In this document: positions 11,449-25,800 of the stretch, piece after piece
Layout of the letters: each line of letters starts with the position of its first letter
Numbering within the stretch: position 1 is the first letter of the stretch
Translations under genes and position numbers: made by a program
The notes under the pieces: model-generated
Told to the model about the DNA's origin: nothing
The model's database searches: none
The model's input: the letters and a program-made list of their open reading frames with translations, nothing else
Source of the DNA: Phlebotomus papatasi
Lineage: Eukaryota > Arthropoda > Insecta > Diptera > Psychodidae
Direction: 5' to 3'
DNA: 64,000 nucleotides
Assembly: GCF_024763615.1 (NCBI RefSeq)
Contig: NC_077222.1
Location: 108,409,417 to 108,473,416 of the forward strand

Positions 11449-14400
11449 CATTACATTCTCATAAATTTCTTAAGCAAATTTAAGGATTGATGTCGTTGAT
11501 GTGCAATAAATATTGTTCAGATAAATTTCCTCTTGGGATAGCTTCATGCTTGAAAATTTATGCATTAATGCTCTGCTCTATTGTTAGAATTTCCTGAAAA
11601 TCCTGAATGTAAAGAGATATCTATTGCAATGACAACTCTCTCAAACTTTTATTTAACTATATCCATTCATGGTAATTCAGGAAAAAAAAACATTCTGACG
11701 TTCTCACATAAATATATATCAATTAAAAATGGTTATTTCAAAAAATGAAAAGTCAGATTGCATAAAATACGTGGAAAATCGACGCAGCGGAAAAATGTTA
11801 GGTCTTGAGGCTAAATAAAAAAAAGTACGCTTTTGAGCTTGTTAAAGCATCACTTTGTGATGCCTCCCGCTGAAATCAACTGAAAATGTCAGCTTTCAGA
11901 AACATACTCCAATTAGCAAGGAAAAGCAGAATGTTCTATGTTATAAAACCAATGTGAAAATGTCGCACTTGAAAATTTATAGTAGGGTTTTTTTTAAAAA
12001 AAAAAAGTACACAGATATATGAATGAGGACAAGAAAGAAAAGCTCATATATGGGAACTAATATTTAATTCCTCCACAAAACTATATAAATTATTACGTCA
12101 GTGGACTTGAAGGTGGAAATTTCTTCATTTCTCCATTTGGCCAAGGGATCCGATAAAAAATTCACTTAGTTTCACCACCCGAAGGAAGTTTGTCGTGGTT
12201 GAGGAAAACTTTCAATCACTAGGTAATCAATTATTCGTGAAAATTTCTGCAATAAATCAAAATTCCTTGAAAATAGTTGGGAGTAATTTAAGGTAAAGAA
12301 AGTTGCCTCAGCCGAGAAAAGAACACAAAAAAAATCAATCCCTGACTATGAAAAATTATTTGCCAAGTTTGAAAAAGAGCATAAATTTGAAAAAAAAAAA
12401 CAATATTGATTGTGTAAAGTTTTTAACTCTTTCCTTTTTAACTCCTTCATTCCATCATTGATACACATACTTTGTACTCTTTGGCATTGTTTTTGAGTTG
12501 TTGTCTTTACAAGAAGGTTTACCTTTGAAAAATAAATTTCTGATAGAAAATTGAAAAGAAAATCACCATTGATTTGATGAATTTACTCATTTTGCCACAA
12601 TAAAATCTTCCCCGCTATTTTTCGCGCGAAAAATTCTCCCTAAACACTGGAAATCAATTTTGTGTTGCTTGCAACACTTAATAAGTGTTACTCATTACAC
12701 TAAACTTGGCGTTGGCGTAACACACAAGAGTTGAATCTACACATGTATGTTGGTTTGAGCAAATAAATATTGCAGTATCATTCAGAAAGAAATATTTCAA
12801 AGATCGTTGCTGTTTGTCGTATCAAAGAGATAGCAAAGTGTCTCAGCTTTGCGGAATGCCCGAACTCACGATTTTAGAGCTCTCTATGAATTACCTTTTC
12901 ACGTAATTTTTTGTCCATAAAAGTTTACTTCCGTTTTACTTCCCGTTTACATTCCAGATTAAAGCAAATCTGTTGAAAAATAGGCCCTGCAAGGTGCTTT
13001 AGTTTCAAACCTTCGAAAATAATATGTCAAATTTTTTGGTCACAGCTGTCTATACGCGAAAATGCTTGCATAGACTGAATGCGACTGAATGTCACTGAAT
13101 ACAGGAAGTCGATATCTCTTACCGTTAGTCTCTAGATCGGAAAATACGGTCGATAAAAAATTTTTGAAAAAAAAGTTTTATTTTCGGGTACTTTACCAAT
13201 ATGTTGTTCATTTAGTCCGGTACAATTGGGTTGGAAATTTCAAGAATTAAAAAAATGTGAATTTTCGAAAGTAATACATACCTGAAATACCCCACCCTTC
13301 CCTACCTACAAAAATTGTCCGAAAATTAAAAAAAATCGCTAGAGACATTTTCGAGAAAAACGAGAAGGGCAAGGAGAGGTGTTGAGTGTAAGAATGGGAA
13401 AATGTCTCGAGATAATCTTTTTAAAATTAAAATGGGGTCGCCGAAGATCGGATGGTAATATCTCTTACCGTTTAAGCTTCAGAACAGCAATAAGTCGAAA
13501 AAAGCTGATCAAGTGTTTTAAAGTTATTCTCAAAGGCTATTTGGTAGGCATTTTTTGAGAAGATGCTGTAAAGCTTAGTAATTCCTATTTTTCATGATTC
13601 TGCACTCATAACACTCATAATCACTTATATCAGAGCACAATTTTACTTTCAAATATTAGCACAATACAGCAAATCTACTCTTATTGAATTTGTATGAAAA
13701 ATTGCTTTGCAATAAAAATGCTGCACGCAAAATGTCAACAACTTCCACTGATTTCCCCTTAAATTTGACTTGGATCTATTGACGACTTGTAGCTTGCTCA
13801 TAACAGTCTTAAGAATTTACAAATAAGCGTAAAATTCAGGCGAGACGAATTTTGTAGGCATTTCTTCATATATTGATTGGATATTAATAAAGGAAAAGAA
13901 GACGCGTTCAGCAGATTACTTACAGGGACAATATGGATTTTCGTGAGTTCGCGGCACAGCTACAGCGACCAACTTTGTATCTCCGCAGTGGCAGTAATAA
14001 TGAAATAATAAATTCCTAAACACGAAGAATTACATTAAAAATTACAATTACATAACATGGAATTACATAAATATGTATAAAAGCGAAAACAATTGTGATT
14101 TTTTAAAATTATTCTGATTATGGTCTTATAACAGGTTCATATCCGTTTATAATATTAAGTTTAGAGTATTTTATAAGCATTTTCTCAGAAAATATATAGA
14201 TGTTTTATAAGATTGTCTCATAGAACTCTTCAGTTTCCTTTCACAGTTATGCTTATAGTCACTTAAGCCTCTTAATAGTGCGCCACTTTTATATATGAAG
14301 GTCTCAATGACTATTTTAGGTATTCTACAAGCGTTATTTAAGCAACTCGATCTTGGACACTTTCTTATAAGCCGTGATTCGGGAATTCTATAAGACAGTA

Positions 14401-14607
14401 TTGAGAAAAAAACATGTTTCTTGGGAACTCACTGTTTTCCATGCAAAACATGATATGAGTAATCTTACTATCAAACACCAATGGAGGTGGAGCAGCGTAA
14501 TAGCTGGTGTTCGATCAAAATGTCCTGCGTTCGATTCTCGCTTAGTGCTATTTTTTTTTAGTTTTCAAGAACTCACGGAAATGGAAAAGAAACTACAACT
14601 ACTGTGC

Positions 14608-15660
14608 TATTCCAATGAGAGATGAAAAGAGGAAAAACAGTTTTTAACACTTCACTGCTCCCATCTGCATTATCGACTTTTCGTAGTGTTGGTTTCTGTC
14701 ACGACTGTTTGGTCGTTTTGGAATACGCCGAGAACTGGGAAAAATAGTCGAGACTGAAACCAATACAAAGAAAAGTCGATAATGCCGAAGCACCTGAGAA
14801 CAGTACAGTGCTAAAAAAATTGAAGAGAAAGATTTCTCTTTTTCATTCCTCAATCGAATAGCATCATTAGTACCTTCTTCCTCGTTTAGAATATTATGCT
14901 ATTTTATTGTTTTACATAAATTTTTATCTGTTCTTACATTTTAAACAGCAATCTTATGTGGGCATCAGACATAAAATTGAAGTATCTGAAAGGCTTAACA
15001 ACTTTAGATTCAAAATAAGCGAGTCTTTTCGAGAAAATTCGACTTATCATAGTTAAATAGGAGCAATTCATTGTTTTTTTTTTTTAATTTGGGACCGTTT
15101 TGAGCGAGGTTAATTATTGTGCTATTCAAATGAAAAATTAAAAGACGATTTTTTCTCCTAATTTTTTTTTTATTACAGTGCTGTTTTCATGTATAATTAA
15201 CTTTTCGGTGTTGGTTCCTGTCACGACTGTCTTGTCGTTTTGAAACAGGATGAAAACTGAGAAAAACAGACGTGATAAAAATAAAGCCAAAGTAAAGTCG
15301 ATAATGCAGATGCACTTGAGAACAGTCATGTATAAAAGAAAATGTTCAAGAAGATTTCCCTTTTTAATTTTTCAATGGAATAGTACCATAATGATGCTAT
15401 TCCAATGAAAAGTGAACGTGGTTTTTAGCACTTAACTGTTCTTAAGTGCATCTACATAATCGACTTTTCATAGGGTTGGTTCTTGTTACGACTGTTTTAT
15501 GGTTTTAGAACACGGCGAGGACTGGAAAAGATAGTCAAGACAGGAACCAATAGAATGTAATGTCGATTATGCCAAAGCATTTGAGAACAGTAAAATACAA
15601 AAATATGTTCAGAAAGATTTTTCTTTTTCCTTTTTCATTGGAATAGCACCATAATCTCGC
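14608..15660. repeat. cluster of three diverged foldback copies (~260 bp each)
   Basis: Copies at about 14608-14870, 15118-15395 and 15392-15660. Each is near-palindromic with ends GGTGCTATTCCAATGAAAA / TTTTCATTGGAATAGCACC and arms containing TCGACTTTTC...GAAAAGTCGA and ACGACTGTYT. The second and third copies abut. Several short open frames here are only shadows of the palindromes. Confidence 0.72.
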
Positions 15661-15854
15661 TTGAAGACCGTCTCACATAGAAAACTGTAATGATTTTTTC
15701 GAAGTGTATTACTTTCTCCAAATTATGCACAGATTCGTAAATTTGAGAAAACGTGATGGAAATTTGTCAGTTAATAATTTGTCCTTAATAAAATGCATAA
15801 ATTAACGACAATTTTCTGAAATAAATTGATAATTACCTTATTTTTCTTTTGCAG

Positions 15855-15877
15855 ATCATCTGTGTCACAGCTGGAAG
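15855..15877 (+). other. candidate 23-bp microexon (plus strand)
   Basis: TTATTTTTCTTTTGCAG precedes and GTAAGA follows the 23-bp segment ATCATCTGTGTCACAGCTGGAAG. Both splice sites are near consensus. No neighbouring plus-strand exon is recognised, so this may be chance. Confidence 0.3.
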
Positions 15878-16321
15878 GTAAGACTTAAAATTAAATAATA
15901 AATCAAGAGATCCAAGTGCTAAAAAGCGAAACAAAGTGATTGAGAGCGATTCTCACTTTCGGATCCTTTTCAAACGTATTTTAAGCGCCCGGTAGAATAA
16001 ATGTAATGCCAGTTAATGCATAAATTGTGTCTTATAAGTTTTCTATCAAGCTTCAAATGCAAAATTTTGAAAGTGGAAAAGACATTTGAGTGTATATTGA
16101 AGTATACTAAGCACGCAAGAATAGCCTCAAGAATTCCCATTTGAAAGCAAGTCTCCTCGGGGAATGTTGTATTGGGCATGAAAGACAAGAGAGAAAATGC
16201 TGAAAAAGAACCAACCGCCTTCCGTGGAAAATCCTTCTTACATCCCTTTGGGAGAAAAGGTAAAAATAATTGGGTAGATTGAAAAATCAATTGCACTCAC
16301 AATGAACTCCAAAGATGCTCA

Positions 16322-16327
16322 TTTATT
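16322..16327 (-). terminator. candidate psidin polyadenylation signal
   Basis: AATAAA on the minus strand about 375 bp past the psidin stop. The stretch between is richer in C and T than the surrounding introns, as expected for a 3' UTR. No transcript evidence. Confidence 0.4.
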
Positions 16328-16701
16328 TGAAGAAATATTATTTTAACTGGTTGTTTTCCCTCAAACTTCTTCGCCAATTGTTTCAAATTTGATACATTTT
16401 CCACACGGTATTTTACAATTTTTTTTTCCTTCTTCACCTCATGCTATATTTTTCTTCCCATTGTTTGTGCTCCTCAACCCTTTTCGCTCTCCACGAAGAA
16501 AATTAATCCCTCGAGAGACGTTTGGCTCCCTCCGGGGAGGCAATGGCGGATGGTGAAACGAGAAGAGAATGAAGGAAAAACGTACAAGTTGTCTATTACC
16601 TCCAAAATGAAGATGATGATGTGCATTTTCTTCCATTCCAAACCCCCCTCCCTCCCTCGTCTTCTCTTTAGCCCTCTCCCTGCTCCCCCCCTTTCCCTTT
16701 T

Positions 16702-16877
16702 TTACGACTTCTGCACCATACGAATTTTCTCTTTGATGGCATTCTTGAGCTCTTTGACCACAAGTCGATGATTCTCCCTGAAAATGCCACTAACAGTCGC
16801 CTCAACTTTGGGATTCAGTGACATTGCAGCTAGACTATCCAATAGTTCATTAGAGACTTGTGGCATTTTCCATGAGT
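16702..16877 (-). CDS. psidin: psidin exon 6 (terminal exon with stop)
   Basis: 176 bp after the acceptor TTACTTTGCAG. It gives DSWKMPQVSNELLDSLAAMS and ends in a basic tail, NAIKEKIRMVQKS, with TAA at 16702-16704. The phase-1 junction with exon 5 restores frame. Confidence 0.88.
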
Positions 16878-19800
16878 CTGCAAAGTAAGAAAATAACTCG
16901 GTCACCAGAAGCACTAATTTACAAATTCAGCTGATTTATCAACTTGATTATTTCAATTTGAATTACGGATGCTATTCACAAGGGGACATTATTTCTCCAA
17001 TAAATCTACTAACACCAAAATGATTGGTGACTGACCAAAATGTTGGAAAAGCAGTTTATCAATTAAACCCCGATACGATACGCAAAATTGCATCGTATCG
17101 ATGCATTATTCATTGCAGAAATATTCATGTTCATTATCGAAGACACCTTAATATCTACTGTTCCAACACTGAGAGAAATCCGAAAAAGTTAAAATAACAT
17201 TCCGGAAATGTTAATTTTACCCTGCATTATTTATCCGAAATCGGTGTAAATATTACCCTTTTTAGGTATATTGGGAGTTAAACTTACCCTTTTTCATAAT
17301 AATTTTACCCTTAAAAAGGTGCAAAATTAACATTAAAAAATGTTGATATATTTTCACACCTAAAAAGTGTTAAAGTTATGAGGAAAAAAAAGTTAATCGC
17401 ACCCCTGTTTTTTTCTCAGTGAAGGGACAGGGTTTGAATTAAGATTTTAAATAGAGTAAAGTGGGGCTAAATTGATCTAGAAGCTCAGCAGGGTACCAAT
17501 TAAATAATATTCCCAAAAAATATTTAAGTTCCATTGCATTGTCTGATTGGTTAGAGCTTCACTGAGAAAAAAAGGGGGTGCGATTAACTTTTTTTCCTCA
17601 TAACTTTAACACTTTTTACACCTTTTTAAGGGTAAAAATAACACGAAAAAGGGTAACTTTAACCCCTAATACACCTCAAAAGGGTAATATTTACACCAAT
17701 TTCGGATCAATACTGCAAGGTAAAATTAATATTTCCGGAATGTTATTTTTACTTTTTCGGATTTCTCTCAGTGCTGAAAACATTCAAAGATCTAGCCAAT
17801 CAAAGAAATGGGTAAAGGTTTCCAAGATGATAAATCGAAGGCATAAACCGCTAACGTTTTGATACCGTAGATGCGGGTGACTTTCCAAGCCTGCTTATCG
17901 CAAGCTTTGCTTTAATTTTAGGACTTAAGGATGTTTCAGTAACCAAAAGGTCACTTTAGGATAGTCTATCATCCTGAAATGCTAAAATTAAAGAAAAGCC
18001 TACGAAAAGCAGGAGTGCAGTCACCCTCATCTACGGTATTTACAATTCTAGACTAGAATTAACCAAGTTTCTAAATGGTATTTTTTGGTTTTCTTCAAAT
18101 TTATTGCAAGGAAGAACTATTCAATTAATTCAAAGAAAAGATTTCTATAAAACTGGATTTGAAAATAAAAAATGGGTGGCAATGGGAAAGCGTCCCAGGC
18201 TTTGCGAAATGCTCGAACTCGTGATACTTCCGATTACCGTTGACCAGTTCACAACTGAATTAAACCGATTCATAAATCATTCAAAAGATCGCCTAAAATG
18301 GCTTAGGAGTAATCGGAGTAATAAATTTGATTTTCGGAAAAAATTTGTTTAACGGTTTTATAACCCCATAAAAAAGCGTCCCAGGAGAAAACCAGTTATA
18401 GCCTAGATAGCCTAGCCAGTTATAGAGGTGCGATTCCTTCATTGCAAATTTGGATTGTGGCAAATTCGAACGATATTTATACATAAATAATGCAAATTTC
18501 ATTTACTTAAACTGTATGTAACATATTATCTTTATTAATAAGGAAAATTGGATAAGAAATGCATAAAAATGCCTATAAAAACTTTAAAGTCGATTTTCTC
18601 GGAAATTGTGAGAGATAGAGGCCTAAAATTTAACATTACATTAGAGTCCCCTTTAGGCTTGAGATGTGCAAAATTTCACTTGAAAATGAGAAAAATTTGA
18701 ACATAAATGCATAGAAATGTGTTAGAAAATTCGCGAAAAATTTCACGACCCGCGAAATTGCGCGGAAAATTTCGCGGTCCGTGAAAATCCGCGAAGTAAA
18801 AGTCCGTGAAATAAAATTGACCCACCGACAGTAAGATGTCAAAAAAAAAAGTTTCTTCTACAAATTATACCCTTTGAGTTCCTCTAATGAACAGTCCAAG
18901 TGCGAGAATTGTGGGTCACTCCTGGTCCCAGCAGTAGATGGTCAAAAATGACGCTGCAAAAAGTGTCTTCTTCGACATAAATGGTTCTGGATGACCATGA
19001 TTTACCCATAGCCAATTACATATACCAGATTCTGAAAGCTATTGAACCAAGCTTTCCAACAATAGTTCACTCATCCAATTATGTTCATCAGGAGCTGAGA
19101 TATACCACTCCAAACTTTTTACCTCTTCTACTGACAGAATATATGAACTCATCCAATATTTCGTCCAAACATACTCATGATCGGAAAATTCGCCATTTTG
19201 AATTATTGATGGTCAAATATCAATCACTTTAGGGGCTCATTTTTTAAACGATTTTGATAAATTTGAATGTTTTGGAAAGGTTTTGACATTTCTTCTGCGC
19301 CTATACCAGTTCCAATCGGTAATGAATTGGTCAAGTAATTGTAGGGTAAGTGTACCAAATTTCGACATAGTTGCATGCAGGTGCCAAAATTTTAAGTTTG
19401 AAATGTAATATTTTTAATACAAATTGAATATTCGTGTTACTTGTAAACTTGTAGACAAGTTTATCGTATTTATTTTCTCTAAAATTATTCTTAATACATT
19501 TTAATTTAAAATGAATAAAAATGTAGAAATAGCATTGGTGGCCTATTCCGGCCACCTTCATTCTCATAGTTCCTTGCCCCTCCGGAATACTTCCAATGTC
19601 TCTTTCAGACCATCATGTTCTTCGAGGCGATATTTTTTTCTTATTTTTTGCATTGAATAATCTCTAGAGTAAGAAATAAACAAAAAATTCATGGAAATTC
19701 GAGGAACAAAAAATGTGGCCGAAATTACAAGCTGACCAGAATTTGGTACACTTACCGTATTTGAATTATTTTTTAGAATTTCCAGTTTTACGTGTGAACA

Positions 19801-22800
19801 TATTACTAATGACAAGAATATTTTTAAACTGTACACTTCTTAGACAATTTTCAGAATTGTTTGCCAATTTGTGAATCAATGTAATCGGTAATAAACCGGT
19901 ATATGCACCCAAAAATCATGCAAGTTCGAGCATTCCACAAAGCTGGGACGTTTTGTCATCTTTTACTCTTGGTAATTAAAATTTGAAAGTTCTAAATTTG
20001 ATAAATTATTTACTTAATTAAAGTTAATTTATCAAATTTTAAGGGAGTTTTCCGAATTTTAAAATAAAGTTGTCCGAAATTCCGGAAAATCCCAATAGTT
20101 TGAAGTACAATGGGTTAATTATAATTAGCTTCGTGTGAACTGCTAAAAAACAAATATTTGTTTTAGGAATTTTCCAAGTGGTTTGAGAAAATTAACCGAG
20201 ACATGCTCCCAAAAGCACACTTGAAAAAAGATTCCTTAAGTTGTACTACCCCCATTCTTCGCCCTTTTAATAGGTTAACAACTTCCTAAGTATCATTGAG
20301 CAATGTCCCCTGCGGCAACCACAAGTGTGTTTGGTGCGGTAAGTGCGGAATATTAGTTGTAATTTGCTCACTCACCTAGTGCCACGTCGCATATACTCAA
20401 TTGGTCTCTGAGACCCTTGAGAACATCCACAATTGCCACTAATCGTTCCTTTTCGGCCACTTGTCCAGCACCTCCAATCACCGATTCCCCTCCATTTCCC
20501 TCTGCCTCACGCTTCTTGTTCTTCTTGCTCCCCTGATGACTATTGACACCGCCGGCTCGGCTGAATCTCTCGTAGCCGCAAACAAGTACAAAAGAACACA
20601 GCGACAGTATCTCAATGCAATTAACCACACGTTCCTGAATCACCCGACGATTCCATATGAGGTCAGTCTGTTGATTGTGACTTGTGATTTCCAACTCCAG
20701 CCTCGCAGCCACACTCCGGAGGCATTCATTTAGCGTGTCAGCGCGCGATTTTGGATTTTCTGCCCCATGGAAGACACACCCCACAAAGTCCGACAGGGCA
20801 TAGAAGGTGTCCTCGTAGGGCAGGTCGAGAATTGCATGTAAGCGCGATGGCAGAATATTGACTAAGTACTGATCACTCAGGGGTTTGTAATTGGCCTCAC
20901 GGGCATGCACGAACAGGTCTCGCCAGGCATCGTGGAGACTTTTGTGGGTGCCACTGAGACGGGCATCTTTGGTACCTTCGCGATTTGTCAGTAAATTGAC
21001 ACAGGATGCCGTGAGATGCATCAGACCAACACGCAATCGAAGCAACTCACGGTCCTGATTGAAACTCTCCACGGCCATTTCTTTCGTTGACGCTATCGAT
21101 GGCTCCCTCTTGGCCTCCCCATCGGCCGCATTGACACTCGTAGGATCCCATCGGACAACAACTGCCAAGTCCCGATTGTCCGTCAGGTGATCCCATTTGA
21201 TCTTATCTTCTTCCGGATGAATTCGCATACTCCGGAAGCTCGATAAATTGTGCGCCATTGTACCACAGTAGCCTAAAAGGGAAATTTAAATTATGCAGAT
21301 TTAACGACGCAGGCAGACTTAGGCCGGCTTCAGACCTAAGACTTAGCCAATATGGCTTAACTGCTCTAATTTTATATCAATCACGATTTTTAGAAAACTT
21401 TAACTTGGGAATGGATTATTAAAGATAAGTGACCTATAGGGTTCTCAAAAAGCAATAAAATTTCTCGCTATTTACGATTTTGAGATCTTCGGGAACTGGG
21501 CTAAACCTCTAGTCTGAAGACAGCTTTACGGTTAACCGCGGTAGTGTAGGATATTAAACAAATTTGTCTTGGAAAAGAGCGAAAAATTAAAATTAAAATA
21601 CTGAAAAATATATTACATGCATATTTTAAGAAATTCATACAGGTTGACAGTGACATTGTACCGTTTCAATATGTTTTAATTTAAACCGGTCAATTTGACC
21701 GGGTCTTGGTAGGTTTAGCGTTAAGTCAAGAGACGGCTTAGTGGGAAACTGATGGGGATTTAGTTAAATCATTATTTTGATTACAATACGTTAAGCCGTT
21801 CCTCGGCTTAAACCGTAATGTAATGCCTTAGAAAAACTTTCGACTTAATCCGATATTAATACGATAATACGATAATAATTAAAATATCACATTTCCATCA
21901 GTTTCTAACTAATCCGTCTCTCGGCTTAACTCTTTCCGGACCGCAGCATATGCTGCAAGCCAATTTCACCATTTTTTAATCAAAAATATCTAAGCTCAGA
22001 AATTAATTGAGGTCCTACAAAAAAATATCTTACATTTGGACACCCTTATAGTTTGTAATCATTCACAAGAATCGGATTTTTATCAGTTCTAAATAATTAA
22101 AATTCATTGTTTTTCACAGAATATACATATGCTGCTTTGGGTACTCAGAGTCCCAAAAGTGACGAAAGAGTTAAGCCGAGATATGGTTTAGTTAGTACAC
22201 TAAGAAAAAACCTAAAAAGTTAAAACAACTCTATGGCAGAGTTGAATTAACTCTACGAATATCGATGTAATTGTTACTCTTTTTCGTTCTAAATTTTAAT
22301 AAATAGAGTTGAAACAACTCTTCGTGCGAGTTGAATTAATTCGTCGGATATCGATGTAAATTATTACTCTTTTTCGATGTAAAATTTCATCTCGACTGAA
22401 GTATATGCTTAAGTGTTTTCGTTTTAAGAATATACTTCAGTCAAGAAGATTTTCGTGTGATAAAGTTCATATGGAACATCAAATAGAACTTTACCTAACA
22501 CTGTTTCATGAAGACATGTGCGTGCATCATACGTGATATTTCGCTCAGAATATAGGGAATTTAAGATCAAGAAAATTTAAATAAAGAAAATGGTAAAATA
22601 AAAAATATCATAAAATTGCAAAATCTATCCATTTTGGGTTTTAGAGAATTAATTTTAACTCCAAAAAATATTTTTTTTTAACTTTTGGAATGAGTTATTT
22701 TAACTCTTAAAACGAGTTATTTTCAGTCTTCAAAAGAGTTATTTACACCCTTTGTCATATAAATTTTAGTAAAAAAAACTTAGAAACAATTCTTCCGAAT

Positions 22801-25800
22801 ATTACGCCTAAATAGAAGTAAAATCAACTCTAAAATATAGTTAATCGAAAATCACAACGAGAGTCAATTCAACATCGATTCGAGTAAGTTTTACTCGATT
22901 ATTTTTCTGAGTGTAGGAAACTGATGGTAAAATTTAGCCAAATCATTATTTTGATTATAATTACGATAAGACGTCTCTCAGCTTAAATCGTAAGTGTGTC
23001 TAGGGTATTACTGCTTAAGTCGAGAGACAGATTAGTGGGAAACTGATAGGATTGTAGTCCAATCAGTATTTTTATTATAATTACGTTCAGCCGTTTCGTG
23101 ACTTCCCAAGGAGCATTTATCGCTATAAACGAATATAGATGTCTGACATCTATACAAAAATGATGGCGAAGATTTTACAAATTTCTTCTTTATAACCGCA
23201 TAAAAGAGGCCCTATTCGGGTGAATATGGAATTTTTACATCCGAAATATAACAATTTTTTGTTTTATATAAAATCACGTCACCATGCACAGTAAAATGTA
23301 TCGATTGAAAAATCTATTGAAAAATATGTTATGTGTGCATTGCTTTAGTTTTTTGCTATTTTAGTCACTCATTCTAAATTTTGCAGTGCTTTTTTGAGAA
23401 TTATTTACATTTTCAATACCTTATTTATAATTAAGAGTTGTGGTGAATGCCCAAAATAACTTAAATGAGTGAGAAAAAGAGGTGTTTAATGGTGCCCCAG
23501 AAAGTGTTTGGTGGTACCCCGGGTGGTTGGAAAAAATCGAAAAATGCACGGTGACACAATTTTCCTTTTTCTGGAAAATTGAATTGCTTTATATCATCTT
23601 TATATGCGTTAATATGCAGCCTATACTTAAGACTATAACATGGTGTAAGCAACATTTTTCTAAAATTTACAATTTTCTTGGGAAATTTAGTCAAAAGCGC
23701 ATCTTTCAAAAGTGTTTGGTGGTATCCCAGTTTTCCCCTACCCTCGTGAATCCTACTTAGTGTCAGCAACAAATGCTGGCCAAACTGACATTCATTCCCT
23801 AAAAGTAGATTCTTCATAGTCATACACAAACGTTTAGGGGAAAGTGGTCTGCCTTTGAACGAAAAATGATGTTCAAAATTTGAGATTTTTTTTCAGAGTA
23901 AACTACAACATGAGTTTTACTTTGCACTACACCAAAAAATTCTCTTGTTCATTGAGCTTCTATGCTTACCCCATTCAGGACTGGCAAGTCCTCAGTTTTT
24001 CCTGGTGAGAAACTTGAAAATGTGATGTCAATATATTCAAAGGCAGCCTGCATGGTCTGCCTTTGAATGTGGTTGAGGCAGCCTTTGAATCTTAATTTTT
24101 CACTGAGAATATTAGGGCTGTAACATTAAACCGCCCTTAATTAATTAGCATGAACCCTAATGCACTCACTAAAACCACCACTGTAGTCAAAAGTCATTAT
24201 ACAACATCATTTTTTACATTTTTCTGAAGCACTGTTTTTCACTTGAAAATTTGTAATAAAACGCCATTGAAGTTGACAATTGTCAGTTTGAAACATCCCG
24301 GCCGGGGCAAGATAGCATGTTATAAGTATTTGTATGACATTCGTCAGACCAAAGTAGGAGTTCTATTCTGCTCCCGGACAAAAAGCTGTCAGATGTTTCA
24401 ATGTATATGGAAAGAGAGGATTCAAAGGCACACAACATTAAGATTCAAAGGCTGCCGCAGAGCAATATTTGCAAACTTTTATCACCCACAAAAATTGTCT
24501 CATCTGAATCAAAATGTATTTGGAGAAATACCATCCAAGAATAACCTTCTATGACTCACAATAGAAGATTTGTTCGAAAAATTATTTTGATTATGAAAAA
24601 ACACATGAATTGTGGAACATCAAAATTACAGTTTAGAGCTCAGTTTGGTTTTTTTGCCCTAGCACCTAGAAAATAAGAGCTAGGGTCTGTATTTTTTGAT
24701 GACTTGTGAGGATTATGAATAACTATCTAATAGTTAATAGAAAATAATTTATGCTTTAAAGAAAAATGAAAAAATTACGATATTCAAAGGCTGCCGCATT
24801 CAAAGGCAGACCACTTTCCCCTACTGTTTTCTACCGTTTGTGTGATAGGATCGGTTGTGATAAGTGAATTGAATTAAAATTAAAGTGAAAAATTGCCATT
24901 TTTATTTCTCCGCATGAGGGCGCTGTTTTCTCTCGCGAGTGGCGGTGTCAACTGTTCTCAATTTTCAATTCTGAAGTTTTGTTGCAAACAAATAATTTAA
25001 ATTTTTATAAGCTCCTTCTAGCTTATCATTGACTATTTTCTCATGGGATTCAACACACAAAGTATGCTCTTTATGCTGTAAAATTGATAAATTCTAGAAA
25101 AAAATGACGTGGAAAAATGAATGGTGAAAAAGGTTTGGTACAAAATCAACAAGTTGAGAAATATAGATGCATAACAAAAAGTCAATAGCCGAAACGAAAA
25201 TGATTAACATTCCGGTTAAAGTTGGAAAATGTTAAATCGATAGAACATACCCTAGATAACTTGTCTTTTCACTTTTGTGCAAAAGATTCCCTTAGAAAAC
25301 CCCCAAAGAAAAGCAAGTCTCTCGCAAAATAGCTATGGGAGTTTGTTAAATGGAGAATGAAGCACGAAGTGCAATCTGCAATCGGAATTATTCATTAGCA
25401 CCAGACTCTATTATTGACATTTTGCGGTGGAGACGAAGAGGAGTCAAGAAATTTGAGAGCTCCACGATACTCTCAATTACACCAGGTATCTCGCCGTCTC
25501 CTTCCCTAAAATTGAATAGTTGGATATCTCTCTCTCCAAGCCAATTTGCAAATGATTCATCAAATTAGCAAGAATTAAATGGCAAATGAGAGGGAATTAT
25601 CAGTCGGGAAATTTTTGTTCTGGGGGAAATTTTGTTAAAGAGCAGGATTTATTAATTTAATTCAAAGTTATGCCTATTTAAATGTGTAAAATGAATAAAT
25701 TTATTGACAGCTCTCTAATTGAAATATGCAAAATGTATTTCCATAGCTACAAGCATTATTGCTTTATTTAATGTTCGTAAATGTTTTAAAGGGAATGCAC

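Larger units (their letters stand above)
10961..14607. other. gene-free repeat-rich stretch
   Basis: Holds the MITE at 11219-11448, tRNA-like pieces, and a dispersed repeat at about 13100-13490 containing GATATCTCTTACCGTT whose relatives occur near 28945 (inverted) and 61400-61600. Nothing coding is seen. Confidence 0.55.
16878..20375 (-). other. psidin intron 5
   Basis: 3498 bp. It contains the CACTGAGA pair, the 172-bp foldback, the 18.5-kb repeat and one GGGTAAG element. The 83-codon frame at 18981-19232 has no recognisable domain. Confidence 0.8.

Noticed and set aside
15970..16296. 108-codon minus frame past the psidin stop
   Set aside because: No domain, AT-driven, partly downstream of the likely polyadenylation signal.
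22197..22914. Transib or CACTA assignment from CACT-type ends
   Set aside because: The target duplication is ambiguous by eye, so the superfamily is left open.
23461..23829. 122-codon minus frame and its plus-strand partner
   Set aside because: Lies over the dispersed GTTTGGTGGTAYCCC repeat; similarity to other non-coding copies explains the frame.
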